Shown here: one piece after another, positions 21,856-33,651 of the stretch
Position numbering within the stretch: position 1 is the first letter of the stretch
Layout of the letters: the number at the start of each line of letters is the position of its first letter
Source: Lepiota brunneoincarnata
Taxonomy: Eukaryota > Basidiomycota > Agaricomycetes > Agaricales > Agaricaceae
Direction of reading: 5' to 3'
DNA length: 64,000 bases
Assembly (NCBI GenBank): GCA_023014365.1
Contig: JAEBUN010000017.1
Coordinates: 806,001 to 870,000, forward strand
Made by a program: the position numbers and the translations under genes
The notes under the pieces: generated by a model
What the model was told of the DNA's origin: nothing
Databases searched by the model: none
Seen by the model: the letters and a program-made list of their open reading frames with translations, nothing else

Positions 21856-24736
21856 ATGCTTGACACCCTCTCCCGCTGGAAACGAAAAGCAACCTCCTTT
21901 TTTCCTTTCTCTGCATCCCCATCCAACACAACTTCCGCTACTCCCCATGGCGAAGTCGAAATAGTCCCATGGCCCTCGATCGCACACCGCCGTACCGACG
22001 TCGCTCAACTCACGATAAGCCAGCCCATTCCTCGCTCCTCGCCTGGTTCTTTATCCGGCTTTGACACCGGCTCTCTCGGTCGCGACTTGAATACGCATAC
22101 TCACGCTGGGCCCAGTAGTGGCAATGTTGGTGCTGGGACAGGGGTGAGTAGCGGCACCCCCGTAAATGAATATCCTTCGCTAAACCTCGCATCGGGGACG
22201 TTGACACCTCAGGTACCCTATTGGCACAACTTCAGTCTCTACGGTGGTAGTACCGGAACTTCACATTCTAATTCTGGGAGTCCAGCTTCCATTGGTGGTG
22301 CTGGGAGGGACAAACCCCCCAATGTCTCATGGCTAAGCTCCGCTAATGAGGTAGAGGATAACCGACTCATGGGGGGTTTGGGTAGACAGCCGTTCGGATC
22401 AGGGTCTAGCTCTATCCCTACGATGCAGCCTTATGACTCTCCACCGCAGCCGCAGCACCCACAGCAGGAACAACATGAAGGTTTAGCTCCAGCGGTCGTA
22501 AGATTGGATTCAGGTTCCTCGCATCACGAGGACGATGTATTGCCGCATCCTCCAAATCAAGCATACGGGACACATCTAGGGGGTAGTCAGAAAGGTTTCC
22601 TCCGTCTTCAAACGAACGTCGTGCCCCCCGGGCCGGGAGCTGGTCAGGGAAGCGGGACGATCCTATATGCCAACAGTGCACTCAATCATAGCGCCCCTTC
22701 ACTCCATCTCCCCGTGAACACCAACACCCCAGCCGGCACTAGCACAGGGACAGGCGCACCGATACTTTCCACAGACGTCTACGCCAATGCCTATGCCTAT
22801 CCAATGGCCAAACAACTCTCACCCATTGCGGAGCAGGACTATGTTTCTCCTTCCGACTCGCTCCAGAAGGCCAGGTCGATCTTGGGATCTATTAGCAGGA
22901 ACGGGTCGCCGGATTCGGGATCGGGGTTAGGATCGACGACTGGGAATGTAGGCACGGTGATTGGTAGTTCTCCAGGGACTGGGACCGGGACCGGAACTGG
23001 CGAGGGAGATGGAGGGAGTGCAGTTGGGAGGACGAGTTGGGGTTCAGCCTCGGGGGGATCGCATGGTGTGGCAAGCCCTGCTGCTGCGCCTGGGGGTACG
23101 AGCCAGCATGCGGATGTGAGTCTTGGTTCGGCGTCGCTTGGAACGCCGCACTCGCAGCATGGGCACTCTGGTGGAACTGTATCGATCGTGTCTGAAATTA
23201 CTCGTGAGTGTTAATTTCGACACCATCGCCGGAAAGACATATTGAGCGTATGTGGAATGAAACATAGGCCCTTCTTTAACATATGGCTCTCCGTTCATCA
23301 CACGCCAGCTCAACCGTACGGGCTCACAGACTTCGTCCAGGACCCACACTACGAATAGCACGAACACTCTGCCTCCCGTTCTTAGCGTGCCCCCTAGCTC
23401 AGTTGGTCGACAACCAGCGATGAAACCGTCTACACCAACTCCCACATCTGCAACTGCCTCCGAACCACCTACGATCCCACCTTTAGATCTCCGCCCACAC
23501 TTTCCAGGACCACATCCCAGCCATATTGGTCCTGGGCCCCCATTGCGTCCCCCAAAGAGTAAGACGAAAGCAGCCCCGGCGATCATGCCCAAGATTCCGG
23601 GGAGTCATGAAGGGTATTACGATGAGATTGACGGCAGGGATGAGAGTAGGGCGAGGGATGAGGATATGATGACATACGAAAGTGGGATGACGGACGACCA
23701 GCTCTCGCTACACGCCGAGAGTTACGTTACCGCGAGTGACAGAGGCGGCATGGAGGGTAGGGAGACGGTGAGGTATGCCGATGAAGTCAAGGGGAGGTAC
23801 ATGATAGACGGAAACGCAACCGCGGGACCATCGAATGGGGGCAATCGGGGAGGGATTGTGATTGATGTGCGGTGCGTGGATGAGGACCTCGAGGCCGGGA
23901 GAGGGGAGGCATACGATGATCCTTCACGATTACCCTCTGCCTCTGAGTCGTTTATTACGAGGAGGTGGGAACGGGTGAACAAGTCGGGGTTACCTACTGA
24001 TGGACGTATGCGCCGAAGCATAACGATTTTCAAGGCCAAGAAACGACAGTTCTTTGTGAGTTTCACGCCGGCATTTTGGGCATTCTGGCTAGGTTTTATT
24101 TGTCCTGTCCTATGGCTTGTGGGCGGTTGGCATTTCACCAACTTTGGGGAGCAGCCACCGAAGTTATCGGCCTGGGAGTTTTATTTCAGTGTGGGATTCT
24201 TGAAGGAGATGTGCTGCTGCTGTCTGCCGAGGAGGAAGAAGATGCCGGTTGTAACACAAGGGAAGGGGAAGGGGAAGGAGATAACAACGGGTACGAGAGG
24301 CGGGAGGAGAGATAAAGAGCAAGAGAGCACGCGGACGGCGAGGCTGTATCCGCCTCTTCCGAGATGGGTGGCAGAGAAGCAGAGTACGGACGATGGTAGG
24401 GCGAAATTGAACGACCCGAAGAGAACATTGAGGGGAATTTCGTTTGGGTATCCGTTCGTTGCAAGGCCGCCTGTGGCGATTCTCAGAAGGTCGGTGCTCG
24501 GGAGATTGGCAGGGAGGGTGTTGGATATCCTGGGGAAGCCGAACAGGTTGCTGGATCAGCTGTACGGGGTCAAGTTGAGAGAGGTAAGGGGACGCCCGGA
24601 GTCGGGTAGGAGGATGTTTGATCCGTGGGTCCAGAGATGCCGGTATGGGTTTTGCTACGCGCTGCTGTTGGTGGCCGTTGGGTTATGCACGGCGTCGACG
24701 TATTTGATCGTGTTCAATACGAGAGAGCTACGGTGA
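21856..24736 (+). CDS. Ser/Gly-rich membrane protein, two exons
   Basis: Exons 21856-23203 and 23268-24736 flank a 64-nt intron (GTGAGT..ATAG, phase 1) and give 938 residues. The first about 700 residues are low complexity, rich in Ser, Gly, Pro and Thr with many GTG-like repeats (GTGTGTGEGDGG). The conserved part starts near residue 695: RSITIFKAKKRQFF, then a hydrophobic segment at about 712-740 (TPAFWAFWLGFICPVLWLVG), a Cys-rich CCCCLPRRKK patch, a basic linker, RPPVAILRRSVLGRL, and a C-terminal hydrophobic segment near 910-935. I read this as a two-pass integral membrane protein with a long disordered cytosolic N terminus. It looks like a conserved basidiomycete protein of unknown function. 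The start MLDTLSRW resembles the start of the kinase gene at 3214. Confidence 0.8.
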
Positions 24737-25392
24737 TGGGCTCCATTCCGGTTCTCTGGAGCATTAGGCTCCACCATCTTTTCTTTTTCTTCCACTTCTT
24801 TTCTTCCGAGCGGGACATTTTGTTACATCCGGAATTATCCCTATCTCTTTTGACACCTAGCACAAGTAGTAGCATTAACATTCGTAATACTAGCCACCAC
24901 TAACCAAGGAAAATAACATCTCAATAGCCTTAAGCCATTGGGTGCCTCGTACCAAGATCCACAAAACCGAAGTCGATATCAATATACACCCAAACTGCCA
25001 TACCATGCATACCGAAGTAGTCGCCAATGAATGCACGTGCCGCGGGGCCCACTCAAACTCCAAAACCAGCTAGAAGGGAAGTTAAGGCGGCATTGGTAAT
25101 GCATTAAAACGATGGTTTGCAAGTTGGGTGTTCTAGTCCGCCTAAACGGCTAGTATCAAGTCAACGCTTCCTGAGTGGGTTGAGTCAAGACCTATTAATG
25201 GGACGAAACTTACAAAATTTTAGCTCTCTATTGTATAGTTCCTCGCCGGTATCTGGGGGAGCATTGTATTATTTAGCATGACTCACGGAACTGGCGTAAC
25301 TGTTCCATCGAGGGATTTCTTATTCATCTATGGGGAAGTCGCTCTGATGCCGAAAAATAGCCCCTAATCCTCTTCCGGACTCCGCACTGTAG
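24737..25392. other. intergenic, no gene recognised
   Basis: 3' flank of the membrane protein gene, with CT-rich tracts at 24775-24840. The rest may be decayed 5' sequence of the DUF6534-like copy that follows, but no upstream exon could be read. Confidence 0.4.
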
Positions 25393-25959
25393 GTTTGGGC
25401 ACCAGTAAGCTTCACTTGTGATATGCTTATTACAGTATACATGTCTTATTTTGTAAGTATGAAGGGAGTGATTCTTCGGAGTCCAAGGAGTGGTTAACCC
25501 CAGATATGAACGAGTAGCTTGTGACAAGGCTCAGACGGGATACATTCACAAGGAACACCCAGACCCGCATGACTAGAATCCTCCGCTTAACGATTGAAAC
25601 TGGAATGATTACAGGTGGGATACCGTTAATTACACATGAATACCCCCTGTCTAATAGCTCACAGCTGCCATGTCTTTTTTTACGTGCTTACGCCCGTCTA
25701 CGGGTTAACCATCTACGTATTACCCAGCCTGACAACAGGGAAATTTTACGCCAACTCGATGATAGTATTACTGAACAGCCGTTTGACCATCATAGGCGGC
25801 CGCAACGTCGGGGATGATGCTAGCTTTGAGCTCCCATCTAACGTGCTCAAATCTGGAACTCAGGCGGAAACACCCCCTGCGCAGCCAATCAACTTCGTAG
25901 GGCCCACGTCGAGCTTGGAGGGGACAAAGAGCATTAATAGTACCAGGAGCGTGGCCTAG
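25393..25959 (+). pseudogene. DUF6534-like membrane protein, copy 1, 3' exons
   Basis: The readable exons resemble the C-terminal part of DUF6534 proteins of Agaricomycetes. 25393-25452 encodes VSFTCDMLITVYMSYF and ends at GTAAGT. 25535-25614 encodes TRMTRILRLTIETGMIT. A last exon to 25959 includes GKFYANSMIVLLNSRLTI and a polar tail. Between the second and third parts the frame is off by one base in a T run at 25677-25683 (compare the 28 kb copy), so the gene is broken there or that base is missing. Upstream membrane-spanning exons are not recognisable. The family assignment rests on the pattern of the ITVYM, TIETG and LLNSR blocks and is from memory. Confidence 0.6.
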
Positions 25960-26089
25960 ACTTGGCGGGGGGGAACACTACTCCCCGGCTGCATGTTAAG
26001 TAATAAAATGGCGGTGGTTAGGGTGCGCACGGTGTCGGTGCTAGAATATTATCCACAGTGCGATCGTCATGGTAATAATAACCTGTTGT

Positions 26090-26760
26090 GAGAGAGGAAA
26101 CGCGCCTGCGCACGAAACTTGGCGCGCGCTCCCTTCTCACATTGTCCATCACTCCCGACGTGTCGCGACTCCCGAGGCATTGTTGATCCCGGTGGCACAA
26201 TGCCCCCCTCCCTCTTTAGCGTAGTTCTTTTCCTTTGTAGTGGTAGTTACACATTTATTTTCCTTCGCGACGTATTCTATCTTTCGTCGCTAATTGTCTA
26301 GGACTTGTAGTATAAAACAGGTGCGCGAGCACCTCTAGAAAAAGGTTTTTGGGAGCCTCGCTCTCATTCTCTCGTTTTAAACGACCTCTCGTTATTTACC
26401 CTCTGTCATTACCCTATTCCTAATTTCACTCCCTCTCGTGTTCTTGCTCTTACGACGGACTTGAGGCCTCGTAACCGTTTCGCCGGTTACACTCGTTTTT
26501 ACTATTTTGTTGCGAACGCGACTTTTCGTTCTACACTGCCGTGTTTCTATATACTAGGACTATTCTTTATCGTTCATTTTACGAGCGTGAGTCAAAGTAA
26601 CAACTCTCATCCTGCCGTCCGTCGAACGAGGAAGAGTTCTATATTATCTATCCAAAAGGGCAAGCAAATCATACTAGTACGGACTCATATCACCTGTTGG
26701 ATTCTTACAAGCCAGCGGACGGTCAACGCGACGTCGGCTGGACTTTCTACTTAGTCTTTT
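26090..26760. other. possible solo LTR-like stretch
   Basis: This CT-rich stretch begins TGTTGTGAGAG, has TATAAAA at 26311, a GGTGCGCGAGCACC hairpin just after it, and then a long pyrimidine-rich leader. That looks like the promoter half of an LTR. It lies between two DUF6534-like copies and would explain their unequal spacing. Clear TG..CA ends and a target-site duplication were not found, so the call is tentative. The frame at 26461-26754 shows no domain. Confidence 0.3.
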
Positions 26761-27059
26761 GTTTGGACTTAGGCTCCATTACCCAAATCGCGATCTCGCG
26801 ATCTATTTACTTGCTCGTTTATGTTACTATTCAGTAGAATTTTGGTTAGCTAGAGCACGGACACGTAGTTAGGCTTTCCTCAGTACTTGCATGTATAGCG
26901 AGTGACTGAGTCATTTATTCTTACATCACCCACACGCTTTCAAAAATTCCATTGTACCCCCCTGTACTGAGTACCGATCTTGGTGGGTCTCAGCTGTACG
27001 TTGCGTCAGAGATTCTCAGCCGTCTGGGCGGCGAGCAACGACCAGACTAAAGACGGTGG

Positions 27060-27330
27060 AGTGAATAAAGATGGTCGACCGTGATATCTGGACTCGCAAC
27101 TCGGCCTAACACTGACAACAGGAAGCATTAACAGGAGAGCGCAATGGCGATCTTGTTGGTCAACTAGTTGGTATTGTTAATGGTCGCACCGCCAGGGATG
27201 GGTTTTATTCTTTGGCTCCCATCCTATGTTCTCAAGTTGAGAGCCTGGACAGCAGAAACATGTCCCGCCGAGCTGGTCGTCTCCACACGGACTGTATCGA
27301 TTTCCGGGCAGTCGAAGACACGACCTGTCC
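27060..27330 (+). pseudogene. DUF6534-like relic, copy 2
   Basis: DNA-level similarity to the last exon of copy 1: CTGACAACAGGAAGCATTA matches the TTGKFYAN region, CTTGTTGGTCAACTAG matches the LLNSRLT region, and CTTTGGCTCCCATCCTATG matches FELPSNV. Stops and indels occur throughout, with no open frame. Sequence just downstream (TTTGAGATGATGTC near 27445) is also shared with the flank of the 28 kb copy (28692). Confidence 0.55.
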
Positions 27331-28069
27331 TTCTGCCCGATGTCCACTGAAGCCGCCGAAGCCCGCATTGGGTTTTTGAGCACGACATCGCTTTGCATTG
27401 GATGGGAATTCCCGATATTGAATTGATTGATCCGTGCCTTAAAACTTTGAGATGATGTCCCATGCCAGCCCGACGCAGGTTAAATCTGGGGTTGCGCGGG
27501 TTGTGTGGCAATTCAGGCTGTTCATTTCTTAATACAAGGATATCCTCGATGTAATATCAATCCGTGATAGCATATCATTCTCTGCGATTCACGATGCCGC
27601 GTTGAAGCTTTGAAGATAAAACAGCTTCGGGAATATCGTACACGCATGGACCATTCACAGAATGTTGCACCTCCTTCTCTGTCTTCAGTGGAAATTTATC
27701 CAGGTGACCCTCGACCGCCCCGAGGCATGGCCACAGAAGACATTCGTGCTTCTCTTCCACGTTTCTTCTCCTTTTTCTTCGGATTTGGCTCTGCCCCGCC
27801 GGCTTCGCTGCTTCCTTGGTCCGGAATATGAGAGCTTGCCACTGTAAGTCAAAGAAGGAAGAGATATTATGTCGTCGGCTCATGGATTTTTCAGCTCTCT
27901 TTTTTCCAGCTCTTGGTTGGGACCTTGGGGGGCGTTGTACTCTTTGGTATGTCTCACCCAAAAACTCGTATCAACGGAGTCGAGGTTGCTGGTTTTCTTG
28001 TTCACATGTGGATGCGTGGTTTCTCGGGTAAATAATTACAGAATCTATATGATATCTGCACAGGTTTGG

Positions 28070-28641
28070 GGACTAGTAAACTTCACTTGCGATGCACTCA
28101 TCACGGTATACATGACCTACTTTGTAAGTACGAAAGGGGCGAATCTTCTCTAGGGTGACGGTTTACTGTAGTCGATTCGTAGTTCGCGACGAGAAGACGG
28201 GATACATTTACAAGAAACACGCAAACCCGCATGACTAGAATCCTTCGCTGAACGATTGAAACCGGAATGATCGCAGATAAGGACACCACTATATCGTATA
28301 TGGGTTTGAGCTCATGAATTTTGCAGCTGCTATGTCATTTCTCTACGCGCTCACGCGCCTCCGCGGGTCAATCCTCTATGTGCTATCTAGCCTGATGACG
28401 GGTAAGATCTGCGCGGAATTGATGATGGTCTTGCTGAACAATCGTTTGACTGTTGTGGGGGGTCACAACATGGGGGGATAATGTTAGTTTCGAGCTCCCG
28501 TCCAACATGCTCGGATCCAGGGCCATAGCGGAAACACGTCCTGTGGAGTCGATCGTTTTCAAAGGGCCCACCTCGGGTTCGAAAGCCACGATGTATACAC
28601 CCAGCACGGTGAATATCGAGACTGTTGAATGCGTGGTCTAG
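28070..28641 (+). pseudogene. DUF6534-like membrane protein, copy 3, 3' exons
   Basis: It begins after a CAG acceptor with VWGLVNFTCDALITVYMTYF and GTAAGT, as in copy 1. The next exon reads TRMTRILR and then TGA before TIETGMI, where copy 1 has TTA (Leu). The last exon reads AMSFLYALTRLRGSILYVLS and LLNNRLTVVG, then needs a one-base shift in a G run (near 28476) to reach FELPSNMLG and the end at 28641. With one stop and one frameshift it is a probable pseudogene, although the blocks are still highly conserved. Confidence 0.6.
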
Positions 28642-29375
28642 ATCTGGGCTGGAACATGCTCCATTCCCGACAAGAAAATGACGTTGGCCCTTTGAGATGA
28701 TGTCTTACGTCGGGCTGGCGTGGATTGGAATCAGGCCGCTTGTGTGAGTGGAGGGGGTATCAAGCATGATTTAGCGGCGATTAGGATGCTTATGGCTCTG
28801 ATGACAGAATATGTATGATGCACCTGCAGACGCGCAATTGTCACCTTGCTCATGTGGTCAAGATAAAGTGCCTCCGAGACGTTGTACACACGAGGCTCCG
28901 TGTATCGTGCGTGTCTGAAACGGGTAGTTTTCGCACAGTTACAAGGATAGTGCTTAATATCCGAGCTTGGCGTCGATCCGTGAGTTTGGGTTGAAGCATA
29001 GACTACATTGCAGGGTGCTGGGATGGGATAGCCCTCCCTTCAGCAAGGGCGCTCGTTTACGCAGTTGCTGTGTATTCTGATGATGAATCGCCGGATGCCG
29101 GGCGGCCAACGTGGCAAACACCGATGTCTGTGTTCCCACCAACGAATTTGCGAGTGGGTGCTGTAGCGATGGGCGGTATCCGGATACAAATATGCATGTT
29201 GACAGAGCGTGTGAGGGGAAGAGCGCCTGGATAAGGAACGAACACGTCTCCACCTCAGCCATTTCCAAGAAAAACATAATATATATATTAGCCAAACAAG
29301 AGTCAACAAAGATTTGAGCACTCCCTCCCCTTAAGCTTGTAGCCTGTCCCTCCACCATAGCCCGCGGGATGTCCG
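28642..29375. other. intergenic upstream of IRE1
   Basis: 3' flank of the DUF6534-like copy and 5' flank of IRE1. The minus-strand open frame 29358-28954 (134 codons) has no recognised motif. No canonical unfolded-protein-response element was identified by eye. Confidence 0.4.
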
Positions 29376-32300
29376 TTGATGGCTCCTCTACTCTTTCTTG
29401 TCATATCCCTTCTTGCTCTAGTCGCCGCGGAGATCGTTACTCTGCGTCCCGCCCAGCACGAGTCCCATGCGCTCGCTGAGCGTCGAAAACCGCACTCACC
29501 CCCGCAGCAACCACAATATCACTACGTACCGCCGGCGCAACTCCCGAACGGCGACGCAGACCTGTTGCAAGACTTGGAGCTTCTGGACATTGTGTTGCTT
29601 GCCTCCGTAGATGGAAAATTTCATGCCCTCAATCGCACTTCCGGGCAAACACTTTGGTCAATGGCTCCATATTCCACCGCCTCACCTAGCACCGCCACAC
29701 CATCTGCACTATCACCACTTGTTGGGACAAACCACATTGAGTACGATCCTGAGGTCACAGACGAGAATGCGCCTCAAGAAGTGTACATTATCGAGCCGCA
29801 GTCAGGCGATATCTACGTTATGGCCAACCCCTCTAGCCCACTGCAGCGCTTCCCGTTTTCGATGCAAGAGCTCGTCGATATGTCGCCATTCAGTTTCCCC
29901 GGAGACGAAGACCGTCGGATGTTTGTGGGAAAGAAGGAGACGTCTTTGCTGGTAGTCGAGTTGGAGACGGGAAAGATTAAAGCAACCTTCAGCTCGGAGT
30001 GTCCCTGGGATCAGTTTGAAGATTTCAAGGACGACTACGCTGAACTTGACCTGGATGAGCTGGACGGGAGTAAACCACAAAAAGCACCACCTACCGAAGT
30101 ATATATTGGTCGTACAGGTATGTCGATCAGCCCTTCCGTCTCAATCTTTCCTCAACTCGAGCTGCAGACTATCATGTATCCATATTCACCCGCCCCAACA
30201 ACCCCGGTCCGCCTCGAGCTCGGCCACAAATTCAGAACTTATCTTTCTCTGCTTACGGTCCTAATAAACAAGACAACCACATGCAATCAATATACCGGCA
30301 CACAAAGGACAACGTGTACATTCAAAGTTTATCCGACGGAGAGATTATATCCTTCAAAGCTAAATCATCTATGAACAGTGTTCAAACACCCAACTCTCAC
30401 CTACTCTGGGGCCAGACATTTCAACAGCCAATGTAAGGGTGTTCCTTCCGCCGCTCTACTAGCCCATTTACCCCACCTTTCAGTGTCGCTATATTCGATG
30501 TTCTGCGGAGAAAGTCTGACGGACCTATTGGACCTCACCCATTCGTCCTCCTACAACCTCGCCCTGGTATTCAGGATCTCGTTCCAAACCTTTCGGCCTA
30601 TGTGAAGGAAAACCCACTCAGGGCCTACGTTGGTCTTGTAGAAGAGACTGGTAGCCTGTTCGCCATGAGTCCGGGCCGCTACCCCCTGGTGGCTTTTGGG
30701 CAGTCTGACAAGAAGTATAAGGGCCGCTTGATCGATGCCGGCAAAGACGATGACGACGAACCAACGTCAATAGACGATATTACGGAGTTACGGAAACTCA
30801 GGGAATCGAATGAGTCGCGGGAAGAGCTAGAGTGTCATGAACGGATCATGAATGATCGGCGGTGTCTTGTGGGTGTAAGGAGTTTGGAGGAGAGTGATGG
30901 GCACGAGACGAGGATAAGGAGGTTGTTGGATGGTCCCCCCGAGCCCGTCGTCGGATCGCCCTATGTCAGTGCCGGCACTGGTGTTGTCAAGAATAACGAA
31001 AGCGAAGCCACAGGTTCAGCTCCACAACCGACGGGTGGCCCCCGTGGCATCCAATCGCACAAATCGATTTCGGGCTCCAGGCTGTGGGAAGCTTTGGGGA
31101 TCACGTTGATGTTGGGCATGATTTCGTTCTGGTTCTTCGCCAAACGTTCGAGCGTTGTGAGGCCGGAAACACCACTGATCGCGGATCCCGTTTTATCGGT
31201 GAAAGAACCAGAGACCCTGCCTGTAGCCAATCTTTCACCCGCTACTACTCTGGAATCGTCACCCATCGGGTTAGATGCACTACCCGTGGGACCGGAACCA
31301 GAGAAGGAACAACCACTTCCAACCGTGCCGCCAAAGGTTCAGCACGTGCTACCAGCGAAGGATGCCGGAGACGAGACTGATAGAGAAGAAGCAGAGATAG
31401 AGGGTGGGGAGGCTGAGGCTACACCCAGCAAGAAGAGGGCCAGGCGAGGGAAGCGCGGTGCAAAGAAGCCTAAGAACCTGGTCGTCAATGGGGATGAGGC
31501 CAAGTCGGGCACCCCAAGTGGAAGCGGGGGCGGGCGTAGGGGTGATGAAAAGGTGAACGGAAAGAGTGGTGGTGGGAAGGGGGATGGGATGGGAATTGAA
31601 CCATTAGAACCAGAGACCCCGGTGCCGCCACCTTCGTTGGTTGTCGCCTCCACACCGAAACCCAATGCCACTCCTGGCCCGTCGTTGGTCGTTTCGGATA
31701 CCGTTCTGGGTACGTGCCTGTATTACAACGCTAAACTGACATTGAACTCCCACCTTAGGATATGGCTCCCATGGTACTGTGGTCTTCCAAGGATCCCTCC
31801 AAGGCCGTGCCGTTGCCGTTAAACGCCTCCTAATCGACTTTGTCACTCTCGCCTCCCGTGAAGTCAGCATCCTCCAAGAATCTGACGACCATCCCAACGT
31901 CATCCGATACTACTACCAAGAAGCCCACGCAGGCTTCCTATACATCGCCCTAGAACTCTGTCCTGCCTCGCTTGCAGATCTCATAGAAACACCTGATAGG
32001 GATCAATGGCGTGACATCGCCGTCTCCTTTGACCCCAAAAAGGCTCTTAGACAGGTCACGAATGGGTTGAAGCATCTCCACGCATTAAAACTCGTACATC
32101 GGGATATCAAACCCCAGAATATCTTGGTGTCCAATGCGAAAGCCGGGAGCAGTGGGAAGGGTAATTACAGGATGTTGATATCGGATTTCGGGCTGTGTAA
32201 GAAATTGGATGTGGACCAGACAAGTTTTTTGCCCACGGCACATGGGGCGATGGCTGCTGGTACCGTTGGATGGCGGGCCCCGGAGATCCTACGCGGGGAG

Positions 32301-33222
32301 GTCAAGTTGGATGATCTCTCGGATGACCAGAGTATGTCGTCAAGAGGGTCTGTCGCAACCGTCAATGGTAATGCGTCGATATCGAGTAATGGGAGTGCTA
32401 CCGAGAAAAGGGGGATGAGGCTGACAAAAAGTGTGGATATATTCGCGTTGGGGTGCTTGTACTATTATACGTTGACGGGCGGGGGGCATCCGTTTGGGGA
32501 TCGGTATGAACGGGAGGTGAACATCATGAAAAACTCGAAGAATCTGGACATGTTGGAGAGGTTTGGAGAAGAGGGGACTGAGGCAGTCCATTTGATCGCG
32601 AAGATGTTGGATCCTTCGCCCCCCGGGCGGTGTGTACTCTCTTGGTTCTCGAGACCCGTCATTGACTGTGTTTCTGCAGACCTGATACGACCTCTTGTCT
32701 CCTACATCCGTTCTTCTGGGATCCAGGACGCCGGCTCAGTTTCCTACAAGACGCATCGGACCGGTTTGAGATTATGTGTCGTGACCCTAAAGACCCACAT
32801 CTACTACACCTGGAGAAAGATGCATTTAACATCGTTGGGAATGCTTGGCATTCGAGGCTGGACAAGATTTTCATTGAGAATTTGGGCAAGTTTAGGAAGT
32901 ATGATGGGAAATCTGTCCAGGATCTGCTGAGAGCCTTACGGAACAAGGTTTGTCCCTCCCCCAATCCCTCCCTTGTGCGGCCCATAATAACCACAACATG
33001 ACACTTTCCTTCTTTCTTCGCTACCCATCACTACAGAAACACCATTACCAAGATCTACCGGACAACGTCAAACGACACTTGGGTCCGATGCCGGAGGGGT
33101 TTTTGGCATACTTCACAAGACGGTATCCGAACCTGTTTTTGCATGTGCACAATGTGATACAAGAGACGGGGCTGAAGAATGAGTCGATGTTCAGGACGTA
33201 TTTCGAGCTGCCGGATCCATAG
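29376..33222 (+). CDS. IRE1: IRE1 unfolded-protein-response kinase/endoribonuclease
   Basis: Six exons: 29376-30117, 30168-30432, 30484-31709, 31759-32629, 32680-32947, 33037-33222, with introns of 50, 51, 49, 50 and 89 nt. All joins keep frame and give 1185 residues. The order is: signal peptide (MMAPLLFLVISLLALVAA); ER-luminal sensor with LLDIVLLASVDGKFHALNR; one membrane segment near 535-555 (ITLMLGMISFWFFA); a charged linker; kinase domain from about 745 with GYGSHGTVVF, VAVKRLL, HRDIKPQN (about 857) and SDFGLCKK (about 884); then the KEN-type RNase domain with WHSRLDKIFIENLGKFRKY, KSVQDLLRALRNKKHHY and LPDNVKRHLG. By family, the luminal domain senses misfolded protein, oligomerises and activates the cytosolic RNase, which splices the HAC1-type mRNA. 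Key kinase and RNase blocks are intact. Its neighbours are unrelated. Confidence 0.97.
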
Positions 33223-33651
33223 ACCCCTCGCGCTTAGGATCGACTTTGCTTTGTTCCATGTACTGATATATCCGTTCTAACTATTGTTTCCTCCCCGCGT
33301 TTGTGGGTGATTTGTTCCCTTTGTGCGTTATATGATTCTTTTCGTTCCTCCTTGACATAGTACAGTCTCGCATCCACACCTATACATAGCTACTTACATA
33401 CGTATCTACATACCGCTGCATGTTTTCTTTCCTCCCTATCCTTATGTTTGGCTCCCATGGGTTGTATTTGTACCATATATTACTGACAACTTGTCCCGTT
33501 AGTGGGTTTATCGTCTTGGTTTGATCTACTCCTACTTTACCTGGCATACTCTCTCAAAATCTGCCTCGCTGGAGTACGCACTCACGCCGGATCGTCTGAA
33601 GAAAGGAAGTGTATTTGGCGTCTACTGCTTTTAATTTGATGCTTCCTACTA
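33223..33651. other. convergent 3' flanks of IRE1 and the F-box gene
   Basis: The two genes end tail to tail with 429 bases between them. The stretch is T-rich, as expected for untranslated ends and polyadenylation signals. No other feature is seen. Confidence 0.6.

Noticed and set aside
25080..25150. possible tRNA-like sequence with GTTCTAGTCC near 25129
   Set aside because: The box B-like string is present, but no acceptor stem or anticodon stem of proper length could be paired.
26461..26754. 97-codon plus-strand frame
   Set aside because: Lies in the pyrimidine-rich LTR-like stretch and shows no known motif.
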